Positions 1-8,979 of a DNA stretch of 64,000 nt are shown one piece after another. The translations under genes and the position numbers were made by a program. The DNA is taken from NCBI GenBank assembly GCA_020724525.1, contig DYGU01000007.1, positions 1 through 64,000 of the forward strand, written 5' to 3'. This DNA comes from Dehalococcoides mccartyi (GTDB lineage: Bacteria; Chloroflexota; Dehalococcoidia; GIF9; DYGU01). Positions within the stretch are counted from its first letter, which is position 1. Every line of letters begins with the position of its first letter. Below the pieces are notes generated by a model. It saw only the letters and a list, made by a program, of their open reading frames with translations. It did no database searches and was not told where the DNA came from.

Positions 1-85
1 AGGTATTATTCTTGCTTCAAGATAAAAGGTATTATTTTAGCTTCTTGACTACAGACTAAAAGAGGTAAATTAAAGTTTTGAGTAA
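1..85. other. Window edge, non-coding, with a short direct repeat
   Basis: No gene is visible here. The sequence AGGTATTATT..GCTTC occurs twice in near-identical form about 27 bases apart (near 1-18 and 28-45). It is AT-rich and lies beyond the ftsZ terminator. The function is unknown. Confidence 0.4.
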
Positions 86-116
86 ACAAAAAGCCACCCT
101 GAGGGTGGCTTTTTGT
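86..116. terminator. Bidirectional intrinsic terminator after ftsZ
   Basis: A perfect 14-bp stem, ACAAAAAGCCACCC pairing with GGGTGGCTTTTTGT, closes on a 3-base loop. It has a T run on either strand, so it can terminate both ways. It lies 20 bases beyond the ftsZ stop and most likely ends the leftward mraZ-rsmH-ftsA-ftsZ transcript. Confidence 0.85.
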
Positions 117-135
117 TGGGGGTGGGATGGGCTAA

Positions 136-1254
136 TTAGCGGGGCATTCTTGATGGCTGGGGCTTAGCTGATGAAGTGGTTACCGGTTTTGCGTAGGGAT
201 AACGGGGGGAGCGCCGCAAGAATGAGGGGACATCAAGACTATCTTCGGCGACACCTCGCAGCATACGCCGCAACTCTGACTCTGTAGGTACTCCAGCACC
301 ATAATGGGTGGTAAAACCAGTGGCAATTATAGTGATCTGGACTTCATTATCCATCTTTGGGTCAAAGACAACACCAAAGATGATATTGGCTTCTGGGTCT
401 ACGGCTTGGGCGATAACTTCGGCAGCTTCGTTGCACTCAAAGAGAGTAAGGCTGCTACCACCAGTGATGTTAAATAACACTCCTTTAGAGCCGCTTATGG
501 AGACATCGAGCAAAGGACTGGCTAAGGCAGCTCTGGCTGCTTCGGCAGCTCTGCTTTGTCCGCTGCCTTTGCCTACAGACATCCAGGCTGGTCCAGCATC
601 TTTCATTATCGACCTGATATCAGCAAAGTCGAGGTTGATTAGACCGGGGACAGTAACTACTTCAGCTATAGCCTGAACTCCTAAACGAAGGACGTCATCA
701 GCCATCCGGAAGGCATTATCGACACTGGTCTTAGCATCGCACAGTTCAAGAAGACGGTCATTAGGAATAATAATTAGGGTGTCCACTTTATCAGCAAGCT
801 GAAGGATTCCCTCTTCAGCTACTTTTGAGCGGCGGCTACCTTCAAAACTGAAGGGTTTGGTAACGATAGCGATAGTAAGGGCGCCACTCTGGCGGCTTAT
901 CTCGGCTATTATAGGAATACCGCCAGTGCCAGTGCCGCCACCCATACCAGCAGTAATAAAGACCATGTCGGCGGTACTAATAACTTCCTGAATGACTTGG
1001 CGACTTTCCTCAGCAGCTTTGGCGCCAATAATGTGGTCACCGCCGGCACCCAAGCCTCGGGTGAGCCTCTCGCCGAGCTGAATTCTAATGGGAGCTTCAG
1101 CTAAGGCTAAAGCTTGAGCATCAGTATTCATAGCGATAAATTCTACCCCTTTAATATCTTCACGGACCATACGAGTGATAGCATTGCAGCCACCACCACC
1201 GAGGCCAATAGCTTTTATATGCGCTGGCGTTGCTGAAAAAGTTGTTTTTGCCAT
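136..1254 (-). CDS. ftsZ: Cell division protein FtsZ
   Basis: Tubulin-like GTPase that polymerises at midcell into the Z ring. The N-terminal GGGGCNAI motif and the tubulin signature GGGTGTGG (about residues 105-112) mark the GTP-binding domain, and the synergy-loop region INLDFADI follows. At 372 residues it has the usual length. The conserved C-terminal peptide, which normally binds FtsA, appears as DVPSFLRR but sits about 26 residues before the end instead of at the terminus. A strong ribosome site (GAGGAGGG on the minus strand) lies 7 bases before ATG. It is the last gene of the mraZ-rsmH-ftsA-ftsZ operon, 34 bases after ftsA, and is followed by an intrinsic terminator. Confidence 0.97.
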   Translation of the reverse strand: MAKTTFSATPAHIKAIGLGGGGCNAITRMVREDIKGVEFIAMNTDAQALALAEAPIRIQLGERLTRGLGAGGDHIIGAKAAEESRQVIQEVISTADMVFITAGMGGGTGTGGIPIIAEISRQSGALTIAIVTKPFSFEGSRRSKVAEEGILQLADKVDTLIIIPNDRLLELCDAKTSVDNAFRMADDVLRLGVQAIAEVVTVPGLINLDFADIRSIMKDAGPAWMSVGKGSGQSRAAEAARAALASPLLDVSISGSKGVLFNITGGSSLTLFECNEAAEVIAQAVDPEANIIFGVVFDPKMDNEVQITIIATGFTTHYGAGVPTESELRRMLRGVAEDSLDVPSFLRRSPRYPYAKPVTTSSAKPQPSRMPR

Positions 1255-1288
1255 TTCGTTCCCTCCTCATGATTTATAATTTTTAGTT

Positions 1289-2506
1289 TTAGCCTCCGAA
1301 GAATTTTTTGAGCAAAGTGAAAAATTTGCCTAAAATCCCGCTTTGCTTCACAGCCTGCCAGGCCGGTTGACCCTTATGCCTTATTCCCCAGAGTAAGAGT
1401 CCAACACCGGTAGCATAAGCTGGGTTGTGAAGGACATCGGTAATTCCATAAACTCCCATAGGTTCGCCAACTCTTACTGGAATGCGAAGAATAGAACGAG
1501 CCAAAGCTTCAAGACCGGGTAAGTTAGAGGTACCACCGGTCAGGACTAAACCAGAGGGGGCTAAGGAAGCATAATCCGAACTGGGCATCTCGAGGAGAAT
1601 AAGGCGTATTAGCTCTTCCATACGGACTCGGATGATGTTGCACAGGTTACGATAGGAGACGCTATGACTGTCTTCTACGCTTAAAGTAATTTCATCTTTA
1701 CGAGGCTCCAGGTCTGGGGCTACATTTCCATATTTCTTTTTCATGGCTTCAGCAATCTCAAAGGGGAGTCCCAAACCGATAGAGATGTCACTGGTGACCT
1801 GGTAACCAGCAACAGGCAGAACGGAAGTGTGATAAATACTGCCGTCTTTAAAGACAGCTACATCGGTAGTGCCACCACCGATGTCAGCTAAGATAACCCC
1901 TAACTCTCTTTCTTCGGGTGTCAGGACTGCCTCACCGGCGGCTAAGGGTTCCAGGATGAGGTCTTCAATTTCAATGCCAACACCCCGGACGCATTTGACC
2001 AGGTTCTTTACTGAAGCTATCGAAGCGGTAATAATATGAGTTTCAACATCAAGTCTAAAGCCATGCATACCCACGGGGTTTCTGATTCTTTCCTGACCGT
2101 CTAAAATATAGTGGCGTGGGATAGCGTGAAGTAACTTCCGATCTTCAGGGATAGTAATGTGGCGGGCGGAAGCCAATACCCGTTTCAAGTCTTCAGGGCG
2201 AACCAGACGGTCATTGCGCGGTATGGCAACTACTCCACGGTTATTTAGAGAAGTTATGTGTCTGCCGGTAACCCCTACATAAGCTGATTCTACAGGCACG
2301 CCACTGGCTTGCCGGGCGCGTCTTACAGACTCAGAAATGGACTCTTTGGCTTCTTCTACATTGACTACCACACCTTTATGCATACCGTGGGAGGGCACAA
2401 CACCAACGCCAAGAACCTGGATGCCACCCCACGAATCTACATTGGCAACAATAGTGCACACTTTTGTTGTGCCGACATCAATAGCCGAAATGATTTTCTT
2501 TGCCAT
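1289..2506 (-). CDS. ftsA: Cell division protein FtsA
   Basis: Actin-like ATPase that tethers FtsZ filaments to the membrane. The N-terminus MAKKIISAIDVGTTKVC is the phosphate-1 motif, LADIGGGTTDVAVF the phosphate-2 motif, and GLVLTGGTSNLPG the adenosine motif, in order. The last residues, KFFTLLKKFFGG, form the amphipathic helix that inserts into the membrane in this family. At 405 residues it is normal in length. It follows rsmH directly, with no murein-synthesis gene between, and precedes ftsZ by 34 bases, so the two are probably translated from one message. Confidence 0.96.
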   Translation of the reverse strand: MAKKIISAIDVGTTKVCTIVANVDSWGGIQVLGVGVVPSHGMHKGVVVNVEEAKESISESVRRARQASGVPVESAYVGVTGRHITSLNNRGVVAIPRNDRLVRPEDLKRVLASARHITIPEDRKLLHAIPRHYILDGQERIRNPVGMHGFRLDVETHIITASIASVKNLVKCVRGVGIEIEDLILEPLAAGEAVLTPEERELGVILADIGGGTTDVAVFKDGSIYHTSVLPVAGYQVTSDISIGLGLPFEIAEAMKKKYGNVAPDLEPRKDEITLSVEDSHSVSYRNLCNIIRVRMEELIRLILLEMPSSDYASLAPSGLVLTGGTSNLPGLEALARSILRIPVRVGEPMGVYGITDVLHNPAYATGVGLLLWGIRHKGQPAWQAVKQSGILGKFFTLLKKFFGG

Positions 2507-2568
2507 TTTTTCCTCCCGTTATTAACTTTTTCTCCTTTAACCGAGCCTCCATAATTGCTAACTTTTCC

Positions 2569-3501
2569 TCACAAGCGCTCGGCTATTCTAAGGCGAGCAC
2601 TGCGACTGCGAGGATTGAAAGCTGCTTCAGCAAAGGAAGGTGTAATTACTTTCTTTGATATTAGTTTTAGAGTAGGGACATGGTGGCATTGACAGACCAG
2701 AGCTTCAGGGGGACAGAGACAGCCTTTACTTTCTTGTTTTGTAAAATCTTTGACAATACGGTCTTCTAAAGAGTGATAGCTTATGACTACCAATCTGTCT
2801 TTGGGGGCCAGGAGACTAATGGTTTGTTTTAAGGCAATGGCTAAATTTTCCAGCTCGCAGTTCACAAACAGGCGTAAGGCTAAAAAAGTCTTGGTTGCTG
2901 GATGAATCTTGCCCCGACGGCTGCCATAAATTTGTTCCACTATTCGAGCCAGCCTCCCTGTGGTATTAACTGGTCGGTGGCGAACAATCTCTCGAGCTAT
3001 TTGCCGGCTGTAGCGTTCTTGACCGTATTTTTGGATAAGTTTGGCTAACTCAGATTCAGGGAGAGTATTGATAAGGACAGCGGCAGTCAACTCTTGGCTT
3101 GAGCTGAAACGCATGTCTAAGGGGGCGTCGTGCTGGAAACTAAAGCCTCGTTCAGCGGTATCAAGCTGTAAGGAAGAAACACCGAGGTCGAAGAGGATAC
3201 CATGAACGGGGGAGAAATTATATCTCTGGCAAAGAGTTAACAGGTTGGTAAAGTTATCATTTATTAGAATTACCGAATCGCCAAATTTGGCGAGTCGGGT
3301 TTGAGCAATTTTTATAGCTTCTGGGTCGACATCAATACCCAAGAGTCTAACTTGAGGGGCTTGTCCCAGAATAGCTGCGGCATGCCCACCTAAGCCAACA
3401 GTAGCATCAACATAATTACGCTGAGGTTGAACTTGCAGGGCTTGTATAGCCTCTTTGAGTAGGACTGGGATATGATTTGGCACAGTCATAGTTAAGCTCA
3501 T
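2569..3501 (-). CDS. rsmH: 16S rRNA (cytosine-1402-N4)-methyltransferase RsmH
   Basis: SAM-dependent methyltransferase (MraW) that N4-methylates C1402 in the decoding centre of 16S rRNA. It begins with HIPVLLKEAIQAL and carries the SAM loop VDATVGLGGHA, the GILFDLGVSSLQLD motif and the C-terminal FNPRSRSARLRIAE signature, all diagnostic. At 310 residues it is full length. The start codon shares bases with the mraZ stop (TAATG), indicating translational coupling. In most bacteria ftsL and pbpB follow rsmH. Here ftsA follows directly. Confidence 0.97.
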   Translation of the reverse strand: MSLTMTVPNHIPVLLKEAIQALQVQPQRNYVDATVGLGGHAAAILGQAPQVRLLGIDVDPEAIKIAQTRLAKFGDSVILINDNFTNLLTLCQRYNFSPVHGILFDLGVSSLQLDTAERGFSFQHDAPLDMRFSSSQELTAAVLINTLPESELAKLIQKYGQERYSRQIAREIVRHRPVNTTGRLARIVEQIYGSRRGKIHPATKTFLALRLFVNCELENLAIALKQTISLLAPKDRLVVISYHSLEDRIVKDFTKQESKGCLCPPEALVCQCHHVPTLKLISKKVITPSFAEAAFNPRSRSARLRIAERL

Positions 3502-3926
3502 TACTTCGCCTCAAGGCTTTCTATAATTTGCCAGACTTGTTCCTCTGCGGATATCTTTTCTTGTTTCCACAATTCCTTATCCCATATCTCAATATAGGTA
3601 TTGGCTCCAACAATGATAGCGGTATCACTTATTTCAATATATTCTCTTAGAGAAGCTGGTAAAGCCACTCTCCCCTGGGCATCAAGCATCAGGCTGAAAG
3701 CAGCGCCAAAAATAATCCGATTCAATTTTCTTAAATTACTTGATGTTACAGCTTGAGCGGCGAGAGAGTTAGCTAAGCGTTCCCACTCAGCCACGGGGTA
3801 GGCAGAAATACATTTCTCTGCCCCTCGGGTTAATATCATCCCCTCTCTAAATTCGTGCCTGAACTTAGGTGGTACGGGTACTCTTCCCTTTTCATCAACT
3901 TTGTATTCATATTCTCCAAAAAACAT
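3501..3926 (-). CDS. mraZ: Transcriptional regulator MraZ
   Basis: DNA-binding protein of the double AbrB-like fold that assembles into rings and represses its own division operon. The start MFFGEYEYKVDEKGRVPVPPKFR is typical, with the first DEKGRV half-motif, and a second copy, LDAQGRVALPASLREY, lies around residues 80-95. At 141 residues it is normal. It is the first gene of the leftward operon. A consensus promoter and at least three 10-bp-spaced repeats lie upstream and are the expected MraZ target. Confidence in identity is high. The autoregulation is inferred from the family and the repeats. Confidence 0.95.
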   Translation of the reverse strand: MFFGEYEYKVDEKGRVPVPPKFRHEFREGMILTRGAEKCISAYPVAEWERLANSLAAQAVTSSNLRKLNRIIFGAAFSLMLDAQGRVALPASLREYIEISDTAIIVGANTYIEIWDKELWKQEKISAEEQVWQIIESLEAK

Positions 3927-4030
3927 GACTTTTAGTTTTTCCTATTAAATGACGGTGACTAATTTTTTCGGACATAATGTTCTTTCCAGTATTTAATTTC
4001 ATTCCAGTCAAGTTTTGTCAGGGTTTTAAT

Positions 4031-4070
4031 ACCCTTTTTCACCACTTTTCACCACTACTTACCATTATAA
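4031..4070 (-). promoter_or_regulatory. Probable MraZ operator: tandem 10-bp repeats
   Basis: Read on the minus strand, the units TGGTAAGTAG, TGGTGAAAAG and TGGTGAAAAA are followed by GGGTATTAAA. The TGG(T) cores recur exactly every 10 bases, at plus coordinates 4061, 4051, 4041 and 4031 (the last degenerate). Known MraZ boxes are short G-rich direct repeats at helical-turn spacing in front of mraZ. The upstream unit overlaps the -10 box and the others lie just downstream of the likely start site, a repressing geometry. Confidence 0.75.
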
Positions 4071-4094
4071 AGCATGTTTCCCCTCTTTTGTCAA
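4064..4094 (-). promoter_or_regulatory. Promoter of the mraZ division operon
   Basis: On the minus strand, TTGACA (4089-4094) and TATAAT (4064-4069) are both perfect sigma-70 hexamers, but the spacer is 19 bases. A 17-base spacing to the overlapping TTTATA is also possible. The first operator repeat starts within the -10 element. The leader to the mraZ ATG would be about 130 bases. Confidence 0.75.
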
Positions 4095-4254
4095 TACCTT
4101 TTACACCAAATTTTTGAAAAATTTTCAAAAAAGTTAGCACAATAAAATTAAGTCTTGCCTCTTTCTGTCCACAGGTAGTTTTCCTTGTTAGTTTTTCCCA
4201 ACATCTTGGGATAAATAAGAATTTAGTAGAGATTGATGTAATGAAAAGTGGCAA

Positions 4255-4284
4255 ATGACACTACACTATCTTGTGTGTTACAAT
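4255..4284 (+). promoter_or_regulatory. Promoter for mogA-trmD-rplS
   Basis: ATGACA (4255-4260), an 18-base spacer and TACAAT (4279-4284) match sigma-70 hexamers at 5 of 6 positions each. The upstream part of the 181-residue ORF given in the track overlaps this promoter, which argues that translation really starts at ATG 4293. Confidence 0.55.
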
Positions 4285-4292
4285 ATAGGTCT

Positions 4293-4793
4293 ATGTTAAG
4301 AGTTGGAGTTCTTACTGTTAGCGACCGAGGGTGGCGTGGGGAGCGCCCGGATGAAAGTGGGCTTGTAATCAAGGAATACCTGTCTAAGCTTTCAGCACCG
4401 GTAGTGAAGTATGAGGTTATACCTGATGAGAAGGAGACCATTTCAAGTAAACTGAGGCAATGGGCAGACGGGGGTGAGCTTGATTTGATCATTACCACAG
4501 GGGGCACTGGCTTGGCTGAGCGAGATGTTACTCCTGAAGCGACTCTGGGTGTGGTCGAGCGGTTAGTTCCCGGATTAACTGAAGCTATGAGAATGGAAAC
4601 GATAAAGAAAACTCCTTATGCTATGCTCAGTCGAGCTGTAAGTGGTACTCGGGGCAAGTGCCTTATCATTAATTTACCGGGTAGTGTTAGGGGGGTTCAA
4701 GAATGCCTTGAAGTAATATTGCCTGTTTTACCCCATGCTGTGAAGATACTTAAAGGAGAAGCTTTAGAGAGTGGTGACATCCATGCGCATTGA
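4293..4793 (+). CDS. mogA: Molybdenum cofactor biosynthesis protein, MogA/MoaB family
   Basis: Binds molybdopterin and adenylylates it, or assists molybdate insertion, in cofactor assembly. The start [14 protein letters not shown] is the typical beginning of the family, and [21 protein letters not shown] contains the glycine-rich substrate loop and catalytic acidic residues. The ORF track begins 15 codons earlier, but that extension covers a promoter-like sequence, so ATG 4293 is preferred. That gives 166 residues, a normal single-domain length. Its 3' end overlaps the trmD start. MogA and MoaB cannot be told apart safely by eye. The gene implies molybdo- or tungsto-enzymes elsewhere in the genome. 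Confidence 0.88.
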   Translation: MLRVGVLTVSDRGWRGERPDESGLVIKEYLSKLSAPVVKYEVIPDEKETISSKLRQWADGGELDLIITTGGTGLAERDVTPEATLGVVERLVPGLTEAMRMETIKKTPYAMLSRAVSGTRGKCLIINLPGSVRGVQECLEVILPVLPHAVKILKGEALESGDIHAH

Positions 4794-5571
4794 TATCCTG
4801 ACTCTTTTCCCAGAAATGTTTGCTGGTCCTTTCGACCATAGCATTGCCAAGAGAGCTATCGAGAAGAAGCTGGTAAATATTATCATTCACAATATTAGAG
4901 ACTTTGCCCAAGATAAGCACCGGACTGTGGACGATTATCCTTATGGTGGTGGTGCTGGAATGGTACTTAAACCTGAGCCAATCTTTAGAGCTGTAGACAC
5001 AATAAGAACAGGAGAGCTGGCACCTTGTGTTATTTTGCTTACTCCCCAAGGTCGCCTGTTTAATCAAAAAATAGCCGGGGAATTAACAGGTTATTCTCAC
5101 TTAGTTCTGATTTGTGGTCATTATGAAGGGATTGATGAGAGAGTGCGGGAGAATTTGGTTGATGATGAAATCAGTATTGGGGATTATATTCTTTCCGGAG
5201 GCGAAATAGCGGCAATGGTAATGGTAGATGCAATAATCCGACTATTACCTGGAGCCATTGGCTCTGAAGCTTCAGTTAATGAGGATTCCTTTAGTGGCGG
5301 CTTATTAAAATACCCTCAATATACTCGGCCCGCAGTCTATCGGGGCTTATCAGTGCCAGAAGTTTTACTTTCCGGGAATCACGAGGCGATTGCTCAGTGG
5401 CGCCGGGAGCAATCTTTACTCCGGACTTTAAAACGACACCCTGAGCTTTTAAATAAAGTGAGTTTGTCTGAGGCAGAAAAGGCATTTATTCAATCGGTTC
5501 AAAAAGGCTATACTTCTGGCAATGACGGTGAACCCCGTGGCTGGAAAGGATATGATGGCAATGGATGTTAG
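4783..5571 (+). CDS. trmD: tRNA (guanine-37-N1)-methyltransferase TrmD
   Basis: SPOUT-class methyltransferase that makes m1G37 in tRNA and prevents +1 frameshifting. The N-terminus [13 protein letters not shown] is diagnostic. [26 protein letters not shown] and the trefoil-knot SAM loop [13 protein letters not shown] follow in order. ATG 4783 is chosen over the upstream GTG 4771 because it gives the conserved N-terminus. The start overlaps the end of mogA. The C-terminus runs 20 bases past the likely rplS start, an overlap of coding regions. The usual partners rpsP and rimM are not adjacent: rpsP lies at 55.2 kb. Confidence 0.96.
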   Translation: MRIDILTLFPEMFAGPFDHSIAKRAIEKKLVNIIIHNIRDFAQDKHRTVDDYPYGGGAGMVLKPEPIFRAVDTIRTGELAPCVILLTPQGRLFNQKIAGELTGYSHLVLICGHYEGIDERVRENLVDDEISIGDYILSGGEIAAMVMVDAIIRLLPGAIGSEASVNEDSFSGGLLKYPQYTRPAVYRGLSVPEVLLSGNHEAIAQWRREQSLLRTLKRHPELLNKVSLSEAEKAFIQSVQKGYTSGNDGEPRGWKGYDGNGC

Positions 5572-5950
5572 AGCCTTAATTGAGGATAAAAAGGCGGCTT
5601 CAAATATCCCAGCAATTGCGCCGGGGGATACCATAAAGGTCACCTCTAAATTTAAAGAAGGGGACAGGGAACGCCTTCAGACTTTCCAGGGTGTGGTTAT
5701 TAGGGTTAAAGGGGGGGTAGACGGAGGCAGCTTCACAGTGAGGCGGGTTAGTTATGGTATCGGGGTAGAGCGTACTTTCCTCTTCCGGTCGCCTTTGGTG
5801 GAGAAAGTTGAGGTTTTGCGCCAGGGGCGGGTGAGGCGAGCTAAGCTCTATTATATGCGTGAACTGAGCAGCAAAGAAGCTCGTCTCAAAGAGAGGCGGG
5901 AGAAAATAAGCGAAGAGGTTGAGGAAGGAACTGAGATTGAGGGGCAATGA
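5552..5950 (+). CDS. rplS: Large ribosomal subunit protein bL19
   Basis: Ribosomal protein at the 30S/50S interface near bridge B8. [46 protein letters not shown] and [17 protein letters not shown] are the family signature blocks. The track start at 5522 is too long. AAAGGA at 5545-5550 precedes ATG codons at 5552 and 5555, giving [11 protein letters not shown] as in homologues. The acidic tail after the conserved KER motif is a modest extension. It overlaps trmD by about 20 bases and is probably coupled to it. Three hairpins separate it from priA. Confidence 0.95.
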   Translation: MMAMDVRALIEDKKAASNIPAIAPGDTIKVTSKFKEGDRERLQTFQGVVIRVKGGVDGGSFTVRRVSYGIGVERTFLFRSPLVEKVEVLRQGRVRRAKLYYMRELSSKEARLKERREKISEEVEEGTEIEGQ

Positions 5951-5963
5951 AGTAAAAACCGTT

Positions 5964-6042
5964 GAAAATCAGAGATTTTTAGCGGATATAAAATCTGGGA
6001 GAGGCGGGGGCTCTCCCGTTTAAAAACGGAGTTTTTAAACGG
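5964..6042 (+). promoter_or_regulatory. Three consecutive hairpins in the rplS-priA gap
   Basis: Three inverted repeats lie in about 80 bases. They are AAAATC-AGA-GATTTT (about 5965-5979), GGGAGAG with CTCTCCC (5997-6003 and 6011-6017), and a perfect 12-bp stem CCGTTTAAAAAC-GGA-GTTTTTAAACGG (6016-6042). The last ends 4 bases before the priA GTG, leaving no room for a free ribosome site. The first could terminate rplS transcripts. The last may control priA translation. Confidence 0.6.
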
Positions 6043-6046
6043 TCAA

Positions 6047-8476
6047 GTGAAGTATGCCGAGGTGGCGGTCAACTTGCCCGGAAGTGGCCGCTCTACTTTT
6101 TGCTATACTATTCCCAAAGGATTGTCCGTTGACAGTGGACAGGCAGTATGGGTGCCTTTTGGGTCTCGGATTCTCCAGGGCGTTGTTATCCGGCTAACCG
6201 GCTATCCTTCCGTTGAACAGACTAAAGAGATAGTTGGTGTCATTACCTCTGAGCCTCTCCTTTCCTTGGAACGGTTGGAGTTAGCTTGCTGGATAAGGGA
6301 TTACTACCTTTGTTCCCTTTTTGAAGCTGTAGCTCTGATGTTACCCCCGGGCTTTGAGCGGCAGCTTATTACCTTTTTTCGAGTTAGCTCTCCCGCAGAC
6401 GAAGAAGCTTTATCTCGACTTAGCCCAGAGCAAAGCCATCTGTTTCGTTTTATTCAGGAGAGAGGCAAAGTCAGCCTTAAGGAATTAGAAAAAAAGTTTG
6501 GCAGGAAGGTGGGACAGCGCCTTACCGAGCAGCTTGTTCGTCGCCGATTGATAAATAAAGTCCAAGAGTTAGAGAGAGTCAAGGTTAAGCCGAAATTTGC
6601 TTCCTTTTTGGAGCTGAAAAACACCCCGCCAGAAGCTGTAGCCGAAGCTACTTGTCTTAAGCAAAAGCGGGCTTATAAGCAAGCGGCTGGGCTTGAATTT
6701 TTAGCCAAACAACCACACCCCATTCTGGCTACTACTGTCAAGAAATCCCTGTCTCTATCTGAGACGACTCTAAGAGCCTTGGAAAAAAGGAAATTAATTT
6801 CCGTAATTAGAGCTGAGGTGAAACGAGATCCTCTATCGCATTTCCATTTCAAACCAATAGAAGCACCACCTCTCACTTCGGTCCAGGATAAAGTATGGCA
6901 TTGTCTCCATTCAGGTTTACTGGAAGACGGTCCAAAGGTCTTTCTCCTTTTCGGCGTTACCGGGAGTGGCAAGACAGAGATTTATCTGCGAGCCCTTGCT
7001 GAGATAGTAGCTCAGGGAAAGCGGGGAATTTGCCTTGTTCCCGAGATTGCGTTAACCTCTCAGACAATAGAGCGCTTTGGGGCTCGGTTTCCAGGTCGAG
7101 TTGGTGTCTTTCACAGTGGACTTTCTCTTGGCGAACAGTTTGATGAATGGCATCGAATCAGGGATGGGGCTTGTGATGTAGTTATAGGTCCCAGGAGTGC
7201 CTTATTTACCCCCCAACCTAACTTGGGGCTGATTATCATTGACGAAGAGCACGAATTGAGTTATAAGCAGCAGGACAAGTCACCTTATTATCATGCTCGT
7301 GATGTGGCTATCAAGTTGTCTCAGTTGACAGGGGCTAAGATTATCTTAGGTAGTGCTACCCCGGATGTGGAGACTTTTTATCAAGCCCAGCGCGGGGAGT
7401 ATCAGCTATTGGAACTTCCGGAGAGGATTACACCTCGTGGCCCTTCCCCTCTCCCGGAAGTGGAAATAGTTGATTTGAAGAAAGAATTGAAAACTGGAAA
7501 CAGAGGTCTCCTTAGCCGGTCTTTAGTTACAGCCATGACAGAGACTCTAAGCCGTGGGGAGCAAATAATCTTATTTTTGAATCGCCGTGGGACAGCGACC
7601 TTTGTTCAATGTTGGGGTTGTGGCTTTGTCCTGAGGTGTCGGCGATGCTCTGTGGGGCTTACTTATCATTCCGGAGGAAAGAAATTAATCTGTCATCGCT
7701 GTGGCTATGCTATTTTGGTTCCTCAGGCTTGCCCTCACTGCCTGAATCGCCGCCTTAAATTTCTTGGGATTGGTACTGAGAGAGTCGAAGAAGAAGTGAG
7801 ACGTTTATTCTCTGAAGAGAGGCTTCTTCGCTGGGATAGAGATGTAGTGGGCAGACGTCGGGCTCATGAAGAGTTGCTAAATAGTTTTCGTTCTGGTAAG
7901 GCTAATGTTCTTATTGGTACCCAGATGATAGCCAAGGGACTGGACTTGCCTCAAGTGACTTTAGCTGGTGTCATTAATGCTGATACTGGACTTAATTTGC
8001 CTGATTTTCGTGCCGGTGAGCGGACTTTTCAGCTATTGTGTCAGGTGGCAGGCAGAGCTGGGCGGGGCGTGTCGGCAGGTAAAGTTATCGTGCAGACTTA
8101 TTCACCGGAGCACTATGCTATCCGGGCAGCATCGTGCCAGGACTATATGAGCTTTTACAACCAGGAGACAGACTACCGCCGTCAGTTTGGTTATCCTCCT
8201 TTTAGCCGCTTGGTTCGCCTTACCTACAGCCACACTAATCCCAGCTTATGTCAGAGAGAAGCCGAGAGAATGGGTGAATTCCTTCGGTTGGAACGAGACC
8301 GGAAAGGTATAGCTGGGCTGAGTTTCATCGGTCCGGCACCGGCTTTTATTACCCGCCTTCGGGGACGGTTCTGGTGGCAGATTATTTTGCGGGGAGATGC
8401 CCCGGCTAAATTTATAGCCGACATACCTTTACCCCACGGCTGGCTTTTAGATGTTGATCCAATGGGTTTAGTATAA
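6047..8476 (+). CDS. priA: Primosomal replication restart helicase PriA
   Basis: Superfamily 2 3'-to-5' helicase that reloads the replisome at stalled forks. The N-terminal 3'-DNA-binding domain reads YAEVAVNLPG..TFCYTIP..VWVPFGSRILQGVV. Walker A is GVTGSGKTEIYL (about residue 304), the DEAH-like box is IIIDEEH, and the zinc-binding insert holds repeated CxxC pairs (CWGCGF, CRRC, CHRCGY, CPHC). Helicase motifs RGTATF and QVAGRAGRG follow. At 809 residues it is normal. The start is GTG. A strong hairpin lies immediately upstream and def follows after 11 bases. Confidence 0.97.
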   Translation: MKYAEVAVNLPGSGRSTFCYTIPKGLSVDSGQAVWVPFGSRILQGVVIRLTGYPSVEQTKEIVGVITSEPLLSLERLELACWIRDYYLCSLFEAVALMLPPGFERQLITFFRVSSPADEEALSRLSPEQSHLFRFIQERGKVSLKELEKKFGRKVGQRLTEQLVRRRLINKVQELERVKVKPKFASFLELKNTPPEAVAEATCLKQKRAYKQAAGLEFLAKQPHPILATTVKKSLSLSETTLRALEKRKLISVIRAEVKRDPLSHFHFKPIEAPPLTSVQDKVWHCLHSGLLEDGPKVFLLFGVTGSGKTEIYLRALAEIVAQGKRGICLVPEIALTSQTIERFGARFPGRVGVFHSGLSLGEQFDEWHRIRDGACDVVIGPRSALFTPQPNLGLIIIDEEHELSYKQQDKSPYYHARDVAIKLSQLTGAKIILGSATPDVETFYQAQRGEYQLLELPERITPRGPSPLPEVEIVDLKKELKTGNRGLLSRSLVTAMTETLSRGEQIILFLNRRGTATFVQCWGCGFVLRCRRCSVGLTYHSGGKKLICHRCGYAILVPQACPHCLNRRLKFLGIGTERVEEEVRRLFSEERLLRWDRDVVGRRRAHEELLNSFRSGKANVLIGTQMIAKGLDLPQVTLAGVINADTGLNLPDFRAGERTFQLLCQVAGRAGRGVSAGKVIVQTYSPEHYAIRAASCQDYMSFYNQETDYRRQFGYPPFSRLVRLTYSHTNPSLCQREAERMGEFLRLERDRKGIAGLSFIGPAPAFITRLRGRFWWQIILRGDAPAKFIADIPLPHGWLLDVDPMGLV

Positions 8477-8487
8477 TCTGGTGATAA

Positions 8488-8979
8488 ATGGCAATCGTTG
8501 ATATTCGCCTTTTTCCTGACCCGGTATTGAGGCAAAAAGCCAAAAGAGTCAGAAATATTGATGGCTCAATCCAGAGTCTTATTAACAATATGATTGAGAC
8601 CATGCGAGCCTATTCCGGAGTTGGTTTAGCTGCCTCACAAATAGGTGTGCCCTTAAGGGTAACCGTAATTGAAATACCTAGAGAAGAAGTGATTACCCTT
8701 ATTAATCCGGAGATTGTAAAGAGAAAGGGGGAGCGTATTGTTGAAGAAGGCTGTTTAAGTATCCCCGGTTATAAGGGGGAGATCAAGCGGTCTCAGACAA
8801 TTAAGCTAAGAGGACAGGATCGTCACGGGAAGGAAATTCGGCTTAAAGCTGAAGAACTTCTGGCTCAAGTGTTGGAGCATGAAATAGACCATCTCAACGG
8901 TATCTTGTATATTGACCATCTGGAAAGCCCGGATAAACTTGTAAAGTTGCCCGAGACGGAAGGTGGGGAGGGGCTTTAG
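8488..8979 (+). CDS. def: Peptide deformylase
   Basis: Metallohydrolase that removes the N-formyl group from nascent proteins. All three motifs are present: GVGLAASQIG (motif 1), EEGCLSIPG (motif 2, metal-binding Cys) and LEHEIDHLNG (motif 3, HExxH). At 163 residues it is a typical short-form enzyme. It lies 11 bases after priA on the same strand, a common bacterial pairing, and its stop abuts the stop of the convergent CARDB gene. The ATG start is consistent with the N-terminal IVDIRLFPDPVLR block. Confidence 0.97.
   Translation: MAIVDIRLFPDPVLRQKAKRVRNIDGSIQSLINNMIETMRAYSGVGLAASQIGVPLRVTVIEIPREEVITLINPEIVKRKGERIVEEGCLSIPGYKGEIKRSQTIKLRGQDRHGKEIRLKAEELLAQVLEHEIDHLNGILYIDHLESPDKLVKLPETEGGEGL

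Noticed and set aside
308-676. 122-codon plus-strand ORF over ftsZ
   Set aside because: Shadow of ftsZ on the opposite strand, with no family pattern and no ribosome site.
4039-4254. 71-codon minus ORF upstream of mraZ
   Set aside because: Covers the mraZ promoter and operator repeats. The composition is not protein-like.
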